The position numbers and the translations under genes are program-made. A DNA stretch of 64,000 nucleotides, from NCBI RefSeq assembly GCF_904849725.1, contig NC_058519.1, positions 180,781,703 through 180,845,702 on the forward strand. The letters are read 5' to 3'. This DNA is from Hordeum vulgare subsp. vulgare. Taxonomy: Eukaryota > Streptophyta > Magnoliopsida > Poales > Poaceae. The notes beneath the pieces were generated by a model. It was not told where the DNA came from. It searched no databases and was given only the letters and a program-made list of their open reading frames with translations. Shown piece by piece: positions 37,208-47,686 of the stretch; position 1 is the first letter of the stretch; every line of letters starts with the position of its first letter.

Positions 37208-37777
37208 AGGAACTACTCCCGCTTCATGTAGGGAGAAAGCAACGACCATGGAGATGAATCCAGGGGCACTTCCCCGTCCCGGCAGGGTGCCGTCACAGGA
37301 ATTCTGGTCCCCCGAATCTTGTTGGCGATGGCGGCGGAGATCGGAAATGCTTCTCGAGAAAAGGGTTTGGGAATCAACGTTTCCTCCATGGGGGTAAGAA
37401 TAGGAGCCAAGGTAGGGCACCAGAGGAGGTGGGCCCCACCCAGGCGACCTGTGGGCGCGACCAGGGGGTAGGTCGCGTTGGGAGGCCTCCTGGGCGACGC
37501 CTGGATCCCCTCTGGCCCACCTTAGGTGCTCTCAAAGCTTTTGTCACGCTGATTTTTATATATTTTTCTAGGGATTTCTGGGAGTCGGTAAATTGGGGTA
37601 AAGGTCCCTGCAAAAAAGACATCAGCAGACAAAAACTGGCACTGGGTGCACTGAGTTAGTAGGTTAGTCCAAATATGTGTAAAAAGGTATGAAAGTGTAG
37701 CAAAACAAATAACAATGTCACCCAAAAGATCATGTAACAAACAGAAATTATAGATACGTTTGGGACGTATCATCAAC

Positions 37778-38734
37778 CAATAAAGAGTTGCTGCTGTACT
37801 GAGGCACGGGCGGTGGACACCCAAAGAGGAGGAACCATCACCGGATCATAGCTCGGGTGAGACCCCTGAAGAACCTGCTAGTTATTGGAGAACCATGCTC
37901 ATCCTCCTCCCTGACACGGCGAAGTACCTCCTCCACGGGGGCCAGCATCCTCGGCACCAAAAGTGGCCCACGCGACCACTGCCAAAGAAGCTCCGGGTCG
38001 ACGACGGGAGCCCGGTTCCTCACCAAGCTGCGCGCCCCGGAAGGTAGCTCCTCCGAGTGCTAGCCAGGCGGAGCCTGGTCCCGCACATGTTGGCGCCTCT
38101 CAAGCAGGTGGTCGCCACCGAGTCGACAACGAGGATGTGAGCCAGGCATTGTACGTCAACGCCAAGAACCAATTCTACAATTATTTCAATTCCTACTATT
38201 TAATAAATTTTTCTAAACTTTTATTGCTAGATACCAGTAGCAACTATTTAAATAGCTTCAGCAAAAAACTTAACAAAAAAGAAAATATTGCTTATAGATA
38301 ATAGTTGCTATATTATATAATCCCCAATGATGCAATAGAGCACTTCTAACTAATTTTTGAACTACTCATTGAGGATTTTTGCATAACTAATTTTTGCAAT
38401 AGAGATGGAAGTAATTTTTGCATAACTAATTCCCTTTCTTATGGGGGCGCTTGAGAGCGGGGGTGCACGACGCCGGCGAGAGGAGAGGATGGGGGTGCCT
38501 GAGCACGGCATGGCGAGAGGAGGGGGCGCTGGAGCGTAGCCCGACGGGAGGCGGTCGGAGCTAGGGGAGGAGAGGGAGGAGCGGTGGTGCAGCTCACCGT
38601 TGGAAGCAGAGGAGCGCTGGGGTGGAACATCTGCTCGTCGGCCGGCAGAGGGAGGAGGCGCAGGCGGTCGGCGTAGATGGTGGCGACGACGAGGAAGGCT
38701 TCGGGGGCGGCAGCGACTCCTGCAACCTGGCTGC
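37778..38734. mobile_element. CACTA interior between element B and a small LTR
   Basis: A GC-rich block at 37778-38100 contains short frames on both strands (minus-strand 38026-37838 is the most protein-like, with ELLWQWSRGPLLVPRMLAP), which I cannot assign. An AT-rich stretch follows at 38150-38430. From 38440 to 38734 the DNA is again GC-rich and is probably the first exon of a minus-strand gene whose promoter lies at 39301. Confidence 0.45.
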
Positions 38735-39310
38735 TGATGACCCACAAGTATAGGGAATCAATTGTAGTCCTTTTGATAAGTAAGAGTGTCGAACCCAACG
38801 AGGAGCAGAAGGATTTGACAAGTGGTTTTCAGCAAGGTAAAATCTGCAGACACTGAAATTGTCGGTAACAAGTGATTGTGTGGTGAGATGATTCGTAGCA
38901 AGCAACAAGTAGTGGGGGGGTGGCCTCGCTGTGCAGGCTTGTGTCCACCCCCTGGCGACCCTCTGGCACTTCTTCAGCCCAGTATTTTTGATAAATCGGG
39001 AAAAATTGTCATTGATTTTTACGGCATTTGGAGTTGCGCAGAATAGGTATCTCTAACTTGCTCCACTTTCAGGCCAGAATTCTAGTTGCTGGTATTCTCC
39101 CTCTTCATGTAAAACTTGCAAAATAAGAGAGAAAATGCATAAGAATTGTACCGTGAAGTGAAATAACAGCCAAAGAAGCGATACATATCAACATGAAAAC
39201 ATGATGCAAAATGGACGTATCAGCCGCATCGGGGGCAGGAGCAGCGTCGGCGTCGGGATCGACTAGAGAAAGGCGGAGAGATCAAAATTTCCAAACTGCC
39301 GCTTATATAC
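38440..39310 (-). pseudogene. Possible CACTA minus-strand gene start, split by an LTR
   Basis: On the minus strand a TATA box (GTATATAAGC, 39301-39310) is followed by a GC-rich segment. That segment is interrupted by a 488-bp LTR and resumes at 38734. A plausible splice donor (ACG|GTGAGC) lies at 38598/38597. All three frames are proline/arginine/serine-rich, and I cannot decide which is coding or name a product. It could instead be a GC-rich leader without a protein. Confidence 0.3.
38735..39222 (-). mobile_element. Short, internally deleted solo LTR of the element E family
   Basis: It begins TGATGACCCACAAGTATAGG and ends ATGGACGTATCA, matching both ends of the 1,499-bp LTR at 48306-49804 but lacking about 1 kb in the middle (join near 38910). 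The flanks GCTGC (38730-38734) and GCCGC (39223-39227) look like a target duplication with one later substitution. The element family E is Athila-like. Confidence 0.8.
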
Positions 39311-39317
39311 CCCCACC

Positions 39318-39545
39318 TTTAGTCCTGGTTGGTGGCTTCAACCTGGACTAAAGGTCCCTCTATAGTCCCTGTTTCCGCCACCAACCGGGACTAAAGGTCA
39401 TTTTCGGCAGCTAAGAGGGCAAGAAGCAAATGTCTTTAGTCCCGGTTGGTGGCTCCAACGGGAGTAAAGCTACCCCTTCAGTGCCGGTTGGAGCGACCAA
39501 CCGGGACAAAAGCCCTGTTCCTGGCGCATCCACAAGTTTAGTCCC
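39318..39545. repeat. CACTA-type TAGTCCCGG repeats, internal
   Basis: At least four inverted pairs of TAGTCCNGGTTGG and CCAACCNGGACTA lie next to the minus-strand TATA box. They resemble the subterminal repeats at both ends of the CACTA. Confidence 0.7.
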
Positions 39546-41170
39546 ACCTCGCTAGTTGAGAGGGGTTCGGAGTGGTATATAAGCGATGCTGCCGCCACCC
39601 ACTTGAGCTCCTCTCAACTGCAGGCAGTCCATGCCTATTAGTCGCCCTGTTGAGCCTGCTTCCACTTTGGGCCTGCATCGTGGCCCATTTCTAGGGTTCC
39701 TATTCGTATGCAGGCCGTGGTGGCAAGTAGGTGGGCCTTTCTATTTTCGTGCATTTTTATATTTTTTCATGTGGGCGAAATGATAGTCTAGTTTGTACAC
39801 GAAGTGCATCCTGTTTTTTGTCGTAAGCCTTCGAGTCTTTTAGCACATGCCATGTGGGTGAAATGATGATACCATGCCAAGTTTCAGCCTTTTCCGAGTT
39901 GATTTGTAGCACTTTTCAATTTCAGGGTCATTTAGCACAAAAAATCATTTAATGCATGGAAAATAGCAAATGAGTTGAGAAAGGGTTGAAAACTTATGAG
40001 GTGGCTTTGAATGGTGCATATTGAGGTCAGAAAAATTCTCGAGTTGAAATAAGATTAAAAAATGAAATGGCTTTGTAAGAGATGAGAATTCATCCAGAAC
40101 CGTGATACTTCGAAAGAGATAGTCGAGTTTATAGACGAAGTGGGTCCTTTTTTTGCCGTAACCCTTGCAACTTTTTAGCACATGCCATGTGGGTGAAATT
40201 ATGATACCATGCCAAGTTTTAGCCTTTTCCGAGTTGATTTGTAGCGCTTTTCAATTTCATGGTCATTTGGCTCAAAAAATCATTTAATGCATTGAAAATA
40301 TCAAATGAGGTGAGAAAGGGTTGAAAATTGGTGAGCCGGCTTTGAATGATTCAAATTGAGGGCACAAAATGTTTGGAGTTGAAATGAGATTAAAAATTGA
40401 AATGGCTTTGTAAGATATGAGTATTCGTCTAGAACCGTGATACTTCGAAACAGATAGTTGAGTTTGTACACGAAGTGCATCCTATTTTTGCCGTAACCCT
40501 TCCAACTTTTTAGCACATGCCATGTGGGTGAAATGATGATACCATGCCCTTTCAAGACACATCCTCAAATCTCAACATTTTCTAACTTCAGTTGCTATTT
40601 TCATGCATTTAATGATTTTTTGGTAAATAAGCCTGAAATTAAAAAGCACTACAAATGAACTCTAAAAAGGTTGAAACTTGGCCTGGTATCGTCATTTCAC
40701 ACACATCGCATGTGCTAAAAGGTTGAGAGGATTATGAGAAAAACTGAATGCACTTCGTGTACAAACCTGGCCATCTACTTAAGAGTATGAGGGTTTCGGA
40801 CGAAAACTGATATGTTACACGGGCATTTCATTTTTGTTAACTTGTTTCAACTCCAAGCCACATCCTGAAATTTCAATATACACAATTACAAGCCACATCC
40901 TCAAATTTCAACAGTTTCTAACTTCAATTACTATTTTTCATGCATTTAATTATTATTTTTAGGTAAATGACCCTGAAATTAAAAAGCACTACAAATGAAC
41001 TCTAAAAAGGTTGAAACTTCGCATGTTATCATACATCACAATGCTCCAGAAATGTTGCTCACATCATATTTAAACAGGGACATAAATAAAGACACTCGTG
41101 CAAGCTAGAGACCCACAAGCACTACATAATATATAATAGCTAGAAATAAAAGTGTTCACCGTTGCGAACA
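39546..41170. repeat. Direct and inverted ~335-bp repeats in the CACTA interior
   Basis: A unit containing TTTGTACACGAAGTGCATCC and TTTTAGCACATGCCATGTGG starts at about 39791, 40126 and 40462. The same sequence appears inverted at about 40560-40768, and a second partial inverted copy lies at 40880-41031. No protein is encoded. The remainder of the stretch up to 41170 is probable 3' untranslated sequence of the exonuclease gene. Confidence 0.8.
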
Positions 41171-41323
41171 CTACTCGTCTGAATCAGAATATCCCCAAAT
41201 TCGTGGTGGTGGTGGTGCTTGATGTACGAGGTGACGCTGGCCATAGTCCATGATTCGAATCTTGCGGTACAACTCGTATGCAACATACGCATCTTTTGCT
41301 GCATACTCAATATTTAAACAGGG

Positions 41324-42972
41324 TCGTTGCTACTGCAACAAAAGACCTTCCAACGGCGCCAGAAACAAGCGTGCTGTCGGGAGACTATTCTTGTCTTGAT
41401 ACTCCTCAGCAACGATACCAGGAATCCTTCTGCTATGGCTACGCCTTTAGGGACTTCCTTGGAAAATATACAAAGGATTCCCCCGTGTCCTTGGACCCTT
41501 GCGTTGGTGTTCCCTCGAAGCGGCAAGGGTGATGTAGCATAGCGGTGGTAAGTATTTCCCTCAGTTTTGAGAAACAAGGTATCGATCCAGTGAAGGATTG
41601 TCACAAGTACCTGCACAAACACAAATAGCTTGCACCAATGCTATGAAGGGGTTGTGAATCACTTATAGATTGTTTGCCAAGTGAGAACTGAAAGTAAAAA
41701 GAGACAAAGCAAAGTATAAGCGAAAGTGGAAACGATAGGTGTGAATAGACCCGGGGGCCGTAGTGTTCACTAGTGGCTTCTCTCATGAAAGCAAGTAGAC
41801 GGTTGGTGAACGAATTACTGTCGAGCAATTGATAGAAACGCGCAAAGTCGTGACATTATCTAAGGCAATGATTATATCTATAGGCATCACGTCCAAAACA
41901 AGTAGACCGATACTTTCTGCATCTACTACTATTACTCCACACGTCGACCGCCATCCAGCATGCATCTAGTGTATTAAGTTTATGAGAACAGAGTAACGCT
42001 TTAAGCAAGATGACATGATGTAGATGGACAATCTCATATCTACGATAAAAGCCCATCTTGTTACCCTTGATGGCAACAACATGATGCATGCCTTTCTGCC
42101 CCTTCTGTCACTGGGAAAGGTCACCACACGGTATGAACCCAAAACCAAGCACTTCTCCCATTGCGAGAATCATAGATCTAGTTAGCCAAACAAAACCCAA
42201 GACTCGGAGAGACTTACAAGGATATCAAATCATGCATATAAGAAATCAGCAAAGACTCAAATATATATCATAGATAATCTGATCACAAATCCACAATTCA
42301 TCGGATCTTGACAATCACACCACCAAAGAGGATTACATCGGATAGATCTCCATGAAGATCATGGAGAACTTTGTATTGAAGATCCAAGAGAGAGAAGAAG
42401 CCATCTAGCTACTAACTACGAACCCATAGGTCTGAAGTGAACTACTCACGAGTAATTGGAGGGGCGATGATGTTGATGTAGAAGCCCTCCAACTCCGAAG
42501 TCCCCTCCGGTAGGGCACCGGGAAGGGTCTCCAGATGAGATCTCGCGGAAACAGGAGCTTGCGGCGGCGGAAAAGTGTTTTCGTGGATTCCCCTATTTTT
42601 TGTATTGTAGGGAATATATAGACGAAGGAGCTAGGTCACGGGGGTGCGAGCGAGGTCACAAGCCTGGTAGCCGCCCCCTGGTGGCGGCTACATGGCTTGT
42701 GGGCCCCCTGTGGCTCTCCTGCCTTGGCCCTCAAGTCCCCTGATCTTCTTCCGTTCTGGAAAAATTTATTTTCGGGATTTTATTCCGTTTGGACTCCATT
42801 CCAAAATCGGATCTGAAAAGAGTCAAAAACACAGAAAAAACAGGAACTCACACTTGGCACTGAATTAATAAGTTAGTCCCAAATAAGATATAAAAGGTAC
42901 ATAAAACATCCAAAAATGACAAGATAACAACATGAAACCATCAAAAATTATAGATACGTTTGAGACGTATCA
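41324..42972 (-). mobile_element. Gypsy LTR with primer-binding site, inserted in the exonuclease exon
   Basis: On the minus strand an LTR runs from TGATACGTCTCAAACGTATC (42972) to CCCGACAGCA (41372). After 10 bases comes the primer-binding site TGGCGCCGTTGGAAGGTC (41361-41344), and the element ends about 20 bases later in exonuclease sequence. So it is a 5' LTR plus about 48 bp of interior. I see no target duplication, as expected after deletion of the rest. Confidence 0.8.
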
Positions 42973-43239
42973 GTAGTCTCCCACTCTTTGTGGTGATCCA
43001 AGGGGAATTTGGTTTTCATATCAGCGTACTCCTCATTGATCATGGCGACTGCCATATGAGCCATCGAACTCCTCGGATGTTCAAGCCTGAATATGTCTTG
43101 GATATCAATGTGGCAGTCAGCTGGTATCTCAATACCGAAGTTGTTCCTCATCTTGAACTTGTCATTACTTATATCAACGCTAGCAAAACATATGCTGCTA
43201 TGAAGGAAGTCCATGAGTACTGGACATTGCTTGTCACTA

Positions 43240-43753
43240 CTCAAACAACAACATATTAAAATGGAACAAATGTTACATACTGCTGCAAAACAAGTATATT
43301 TCGTTAGAAGTAGAATAATTAAGAATCATAACAAGTATATTTTGGAAAAAGTATAATATGCAACTATAAAGGCAAATTCGTTCACTGCAACAAAAGAGGA
43401 ATCAAAAGAAGCAGTAGATGTTGATATCCTATGCAATTTTCATATATGAATCAAAAGAATAAATATAGCAACAAGGAAAATTATTTCACTACAACTAAAG
43501 AGGAATTGATATTTCCCATAGGATTCAAATGGAACATATTGTTATCCTATGCAATTTTCATATCCTATGAATTCATCAAGAAACCCTAAATTAACTATGA
43601 CATATATGTTCTCCCACGGTTTTGCCAATATGCAACAAGGAACATTATTTCACTACAACTAAAAAGAAATTGATTTTTAGGATTCAAATGGAACATATTG
43701 TTATCCTATGTAATTTTCATAACCTTTGATCAAAGAAAAGACTCAAAACTTAC
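43240..43753 (-). other. Intron of the exonuclease gene
   Basis: AT-rich, bounded on the minus strand by GTAAGT and TTTGAG. No other feature is visible. Confidence 0.6.
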
Positions 43754-43984
43754 CTCGCCCATTGGAAGACCATGACATTTCTGTTGAAACAAAGTTGGAT
43801 GACGGCATGAGCTTCTTGATTGGACGTGTACTCTAGATCAAGTCCCATGAACTTGTCTTTCTCCTCCGCCACTTCAAGACGCTCCTTGAAATAGGAAAGA
43901 AAACATGGCGCAGTCGTTCGTGTAGACGACATTGAGTTTGGTCGTAACATGTGCGAGTACCTTGCGAGTGATTGGATCATCCAT

Positions 43985-44349
43985 GATGGAAGATATGGGG
44001 AAGAAGAGAGGAGAGAGCAGAGGAGACGAACAGAATGGCCGCGATTAGTGTAGCTCTCGTGGTCTGTACCACTTATCTTGTTTTTCATCACGGGATGCGA
44101 ACGGTTTGGACCTTAAGTCCCGGTTTGAGACACCAACCGGGACTAAAGGGGCTCGCACCAGGAGAACAGTTGCCACCACCCCTTTAGTCCCGGTCTGTGG
44201 CTCAACCTGAGACTAAAGAACCTTAACGAACCGGGACAAAAGTCGTTTAGCCTCCAGCCGCTCGAACCGGGACTAATGGTCACATTAGTCCCGGTTCAAA
44301 ACCAAACCGGGACTAAAGGGTAAAACAAAAGACCTGTTTTCTACTAGTG
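43985..44349. mobile_element. CACTA right end with subterminal repeats
   Basis: It contains probable 5' leader of the exonuclease gene (43985-44100), then TAGTCCCGG/CCGGGACTA inverted pairs (44114-44320) and the terminal repeat TTTTCTACTAGTG (44337-44349). Confidence 0.85.
44337..44349 (-). repeat. CACTA right terminal inverted repeat
   Basis: TTTTCTACTAGTG, the exact inverse of the left end at 12719-12731. Confidence 0.9.
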
Positions 44350-44639
44350 AGGCTATCACTAATAGAGTTCTTCAGTCACTGCCACCTAGCTATAAGAGCT
44401 TCGTGTTGAACTATAACATGCAAGGGATGAATAACTCACTCGCCGAGATGTTTGCGATGCTGAAAGTTGTAGAGTCAGAAACCCATAAAGAGCATCAAGT
44501 GTTGATGGTCAATAAGACCACCACTTTCAAGAAAAATGGCAAGGGGAAGAAGGGTAACTCCAAGAAGACCGGCAAATCTATTGCCCCTCCGACGAAGAAA
44601 CCCAATGTTGGACGCAAGTCGGAAACTGAGTGTTCTTAT
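44350..44639 (+). pseudogene. BARE-like copia gag, right fragment
   Basis: This continues the gag split by the CACTA: VLQSLPPSYKSFVLNYNMQG, then the lysine-rich linker KKNGKGKKGNSKKTGKS, and the start of the zinc knuckle ECSYC. At 44640 the LTR of another BARE-like copy interrupts the knuckle after its second cysteine. The rest of this older element is not seen in the window. Confidence 0.85.
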
Positions 44640-46431
44640 TGTTGGAAATATGCCCTAGAGGCAATAATAAAATAGTTATTATTATATTTCCTGTTGCAAG
44701 ATAATCGTTTATTATCCATGCTATAATTGTATTGAATGAAAACATAAGTGCATGTGTGGATATATAGGCAAAACTATGTCCCTAGTAAGCCTCTAGTTGA
44801 CTAGCCAGTTAATCAAGGATGGTTAAGGTTTTTTGACCATATGCAAGTGTTGTCACTTGATGACTGGATCACATCATTGGGAGAATGATGTGATGGACAA
44901 GACCCAAACTACAAACGTAGCATGTGATCGTGTCATTTTGTTGCTATTGTTTTCTGCGTGTCAAGTATTCATTCCTATGACCATGAGATCATGTAACTCA
45001 CTTACACCGGAGGAATACCTTGCGTGTATCAAACGTCGCAACGTTACTGGGTGACTATAAAGGTTCTCTACAGGTATGTCCAAAGGTGTCCATTGAGTTA
45101 GCATGGATCAAGACTGGGATTTGTCACTCCGTGTGACGGAGAGGTATCTCGGGGCCAACTCGGTAATACAACATCACATATAAGCCTTGCAAGCAATGTG
45201 ACTAAAGTGTTAGTCACGGGATTTTGTATTACGAAACGAGTAAAGAGACTTTCCGGTAATGAGATTGAAATAGGTATAGGGATAACGATGATCAAATCTC
45301 GGGCAAGTGACATACCGAAGGACAAAGGGAATGGTATACGGGATTATATGAATCCTTGGCACAGAGGCTCAACCGATAAGATCTTCGTAGAATATGTAGG
45401 ATCCAATATGGATATCCAGGTCCCTCTGTTGGATATTGACCGGGGAGTGTCTCAGGTCATGTCTGCATAGTTCTCGAACCCGCAGGGTCTATACACTTAT
45501 GGTTCGGTGACGTTTCGGTATAATTGAGTTATAGGTGTTGGTGACCGAAGGTTTGTTCGGAGTCCCGGATGAGACCACGGACGTCACAAGGGTTTCCGGA
45601 ATGGTCCGGAAATGAAGATTGGTATATAGTACTATTTCATTTGGCTTTCGGAAAGATTTCGGGCATTGTCGGCAGTGTACCGGGAGTAACGAATGGGTTC
45701 TAGGTTTTTACCGGGAGGGGCCACCCACCCGGAAGAGAACCTAATAGCCCATTGGTTCCGCACAAGCCCTTGATGGGCTGGTGAGGCCTGTCCAATAGGG
45801 CTATTTCAGCTTAGACGAAAAAATCAAAGGATAAAGAAAGAAAAGGAAATAAGAAAAAAGAGGAGGTGGGAAGGATGGAAGGGACTCCTCCCTCCAAACG
45901 GACTTGGAGGAGGATCCCTCCTCCCTTTAGTCGGCGCCCTAGAGGCAAGCCCCACCCCTTGGCTCCTCCTATATATACTTGAGGTTTAGGGTTTTTTGAG
46001 ACACAACTTTGCCACGTGCAACCCTAAACCTCTACTTCATAGTTCTTCCTCTAGATCGGTTTTCTGTGGAGATCGGGCGGAGCCCTACAGGAATGGATCA
46101 TCACCATCACCGGCGTGCCGTCATGTTGCCGGAGCACTCATCTACTTCCTCGTCTCTCTTGATATATCAAGAAGGCGGAGATCGTCATCGAGCTGTACGT
46201 GTGCTGAACGTGGAGGTGCCATCCGTTCGGCGCTAGATCGGGACTGATCGTGGGACGACGGTGATTTGAATCACGAAGTTGTTCCACTACATCAACCGCA
46301 TTTCTTAACGCTTCCCGCTTAGCAATCTATAAAGGTATGTGGATCCGGTCTCCCTCTCGTAGATGAACATCACCATGATAGGTCTTCGTGTGTGTAGGAA
46401 AATTTTGTTTCCCATGCAACATTCCCCAACA
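44640..46431 (+). mobile_element. BARE-1/Angela/WIS-like 5' LTR
   Basis: The LTR runs from TGTTGGAAATATGCCCTAGA to CATTCCCCAACA (1,792 bp), the normal size for this family. It is followed at once by the degraded methionine primer-binding site GTGGCATCATGAGC. A TATATATA box lies near 45970-45977, within CTCCTATATATACTTGAGG. It is inserted in the zinc knuckle of an older BARE-like gag. Confidence 0.92.
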
Positions 46432-47686
46432 GTGGCATCATGAGCTAGGTTCATGCGTAGATGTAATCTCGAGTAGAACACAAAAGTTTTTGTGGGTGTT
46501 GATGTTCGATTGCTGCCCTCCTTAGTCTATTCTCGATTCGGCGATATTGTTGGATTGGAGCGGCCCGGACCAACTTTACTCGTACGCTTACAAGAGACCG
46601 GTTTCATCGACTAACATGCAACTTGTGGCATAAAGATCACTGGCGGGTGTCTGTTTCTTCAACTTTAGTTGAATCGGATTTGACCATGACGGTCCTTGGA
46701 GAGAGGTTAAATAGCAATTTGCACATCACTTTTGTGGTTTTGTGTAAGTAAGATGGGATCATACTAGATACCCATAACATGCACGTAAAACATGCAACAA
46801 CAAATTAGAGGAGGTCTAACTTGTTTTTGCAGGGTATGCATGTGATGTGATATGGCCAAAGACATGATGTGATATATTGGATGTATGAGATGATCATGTT
46901 GTAATAGTTAAATATCGACTTGCAGGTCGATGCTACGGCAACCGGTAGGAGCCATAGGGTTGTCTTTAAACTAACGTTTGTGCTTGCAGATGTGTTTACT
47001 ATATTGCTAGGTTGTAGCTTTAGTAGTGATAGCATAGATAGCATGACAACCTCGATGGCGGCACGATGATGGAGATCATGGTGTGTCTCCGGTGACGATG
47101 AAGATCATGCCGGTGCGTTGGTGATGGAGATCAAGAAGCACAAGATCATGGCCATATCATGTCACTTATGAATTGCATGTGATGTTAATCCTTTTATGCA
47201 CCTTATATTGCTTAGAACGACGGTATCATTATAAGGTGATCCCTCACTAAAATTTCAAGATAAAATTGTGTTCTCCCCGACTGTGCACCATTGCGACAGT
47301 TCGTCATTTCGATACACCACGTGATGATCGGGTGTGATAGGCTCAACGTTCACATACAACGGGTGCAAAACAGTTGCACACGCGGAACACTCGGGTTAAA
47401 CTTGACGAGCCTAGCATGTACACACATGGCCTCGGAACACGAGAGACCGAAAGGTCGAGCATGAATCGTATGATTGATATGATTAGCATAGAGATGTTTA
47501 CCACTGAAAATACACACAACTCATGTGATGATCAGACTTGAGTTAGTGAATTTGGATCATGCCACACTCAAGTAACTAGAGGGATGTCTATTTGAGTGGG
47601 AGTATATTAGTAATATGATTAGCTAAACTCTAATTGTCTTGAACATAGTCTAAGTAAATTTTGCAATATTTTTATGTTGTAGATCA
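46432..47686 (+). mobile_element. BARE-like untranslated leader
   Basis: About 1.25 kb between the primer-binding site and gag, as in BARE-1. It is collinear in part with the reverse leader at 10115-10874. No gene is visible. Confidence 0.8.

Larger units (their letters stand above)
13966..37772 (-). mobile_element. Non-autonomous gag-only gypsy element B
   Basis: Two LTRs bound the element: 13966-15423, and a right LTR beginning at 20862 and ending at 37772. The right LTR is split by copies A2 and A3. TCAAC flanks the whole element (13961-13965 and 37773-37777). On the minus strand the order is 5' LTR (right), primer-binding site TGGCGCCGTTGCCGGGGAGG (20833-20852), gag, a 3.4-kb non-coding region, a polypurine tract, and the 3' LTR (left). 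No protease, reverse transcriptase or integrase is visible, so mobility would need enzymes from another element. Confidence 0.88.
20862..37772 (-). repeat. Element B 5' LTR, in three pieces
   Basis: The LTR pieces are 20862-21227, 24969-25372 and 37208-37772. They are separated by solo LTR A2 and element A3, and together are collinear with the intact left LTR. Confidence 0.88.
41171..43984 (-). pseudogene. Werner-like 3'-5' exonuclease gene captured in the CACTA
   Basis: A broken plant gene of the DnaQ/WRN-type 3'-5' exonuclease family, read right to left. Exon 1 (43984-43754) starts MDDPITRKVLAHVTTKLN and carries the catalytic D-x-E in FMGLDLEYTSN. It ends at a canonical donor, GAG|GTAAGT. 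After a 514-bp intron, exon 2 (from 43239) continues with SDKQCPVLMDF, then FASVDISNDKFKMRNNFG (motif II) and DCHIDIQDIFRLEHPRSSM. It is interrupted at 42973 by an LTR insertion and resumes at about 41323 with YAAKDAYVAYELYRKI (motif III, Y-x3-D), ending at a TAG at 41171. A one-base frameshift lies in exon 1 near 43890. All three catalytic motifs survive, but the gene cannot give an intact protein. The family assignment rests on motifs and spacing. Confidence 0.72.
12719..44349. mobile_element. CACTA (En/Spm) DNA transposon with nested retrotransposons
   Basis: The left end reads CACTAGTAGAAAATGGGG and the right end, reverse complemented, reads CACTAGTAGAAAACAGGT, which gives a 13-bp perfect terminal inverted repeat. 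The 3-bp duplication AGG flanks both ends (12716-12718 and 44350-44352), and removing the element reunites a BARE-like gag exactly. Both ends carry subterminal TAGTCCCGG/CCGGGACTA repeats. Of the 31.6 kb, about 26 kb are later retrotransposon insertions, leaving a transposon of about 5.7 kb. I recognise no intact transposase, so it looks non-autonomous. It carries a broken exonuclease gene and an inverted repeat array. Confidence 0.92.
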
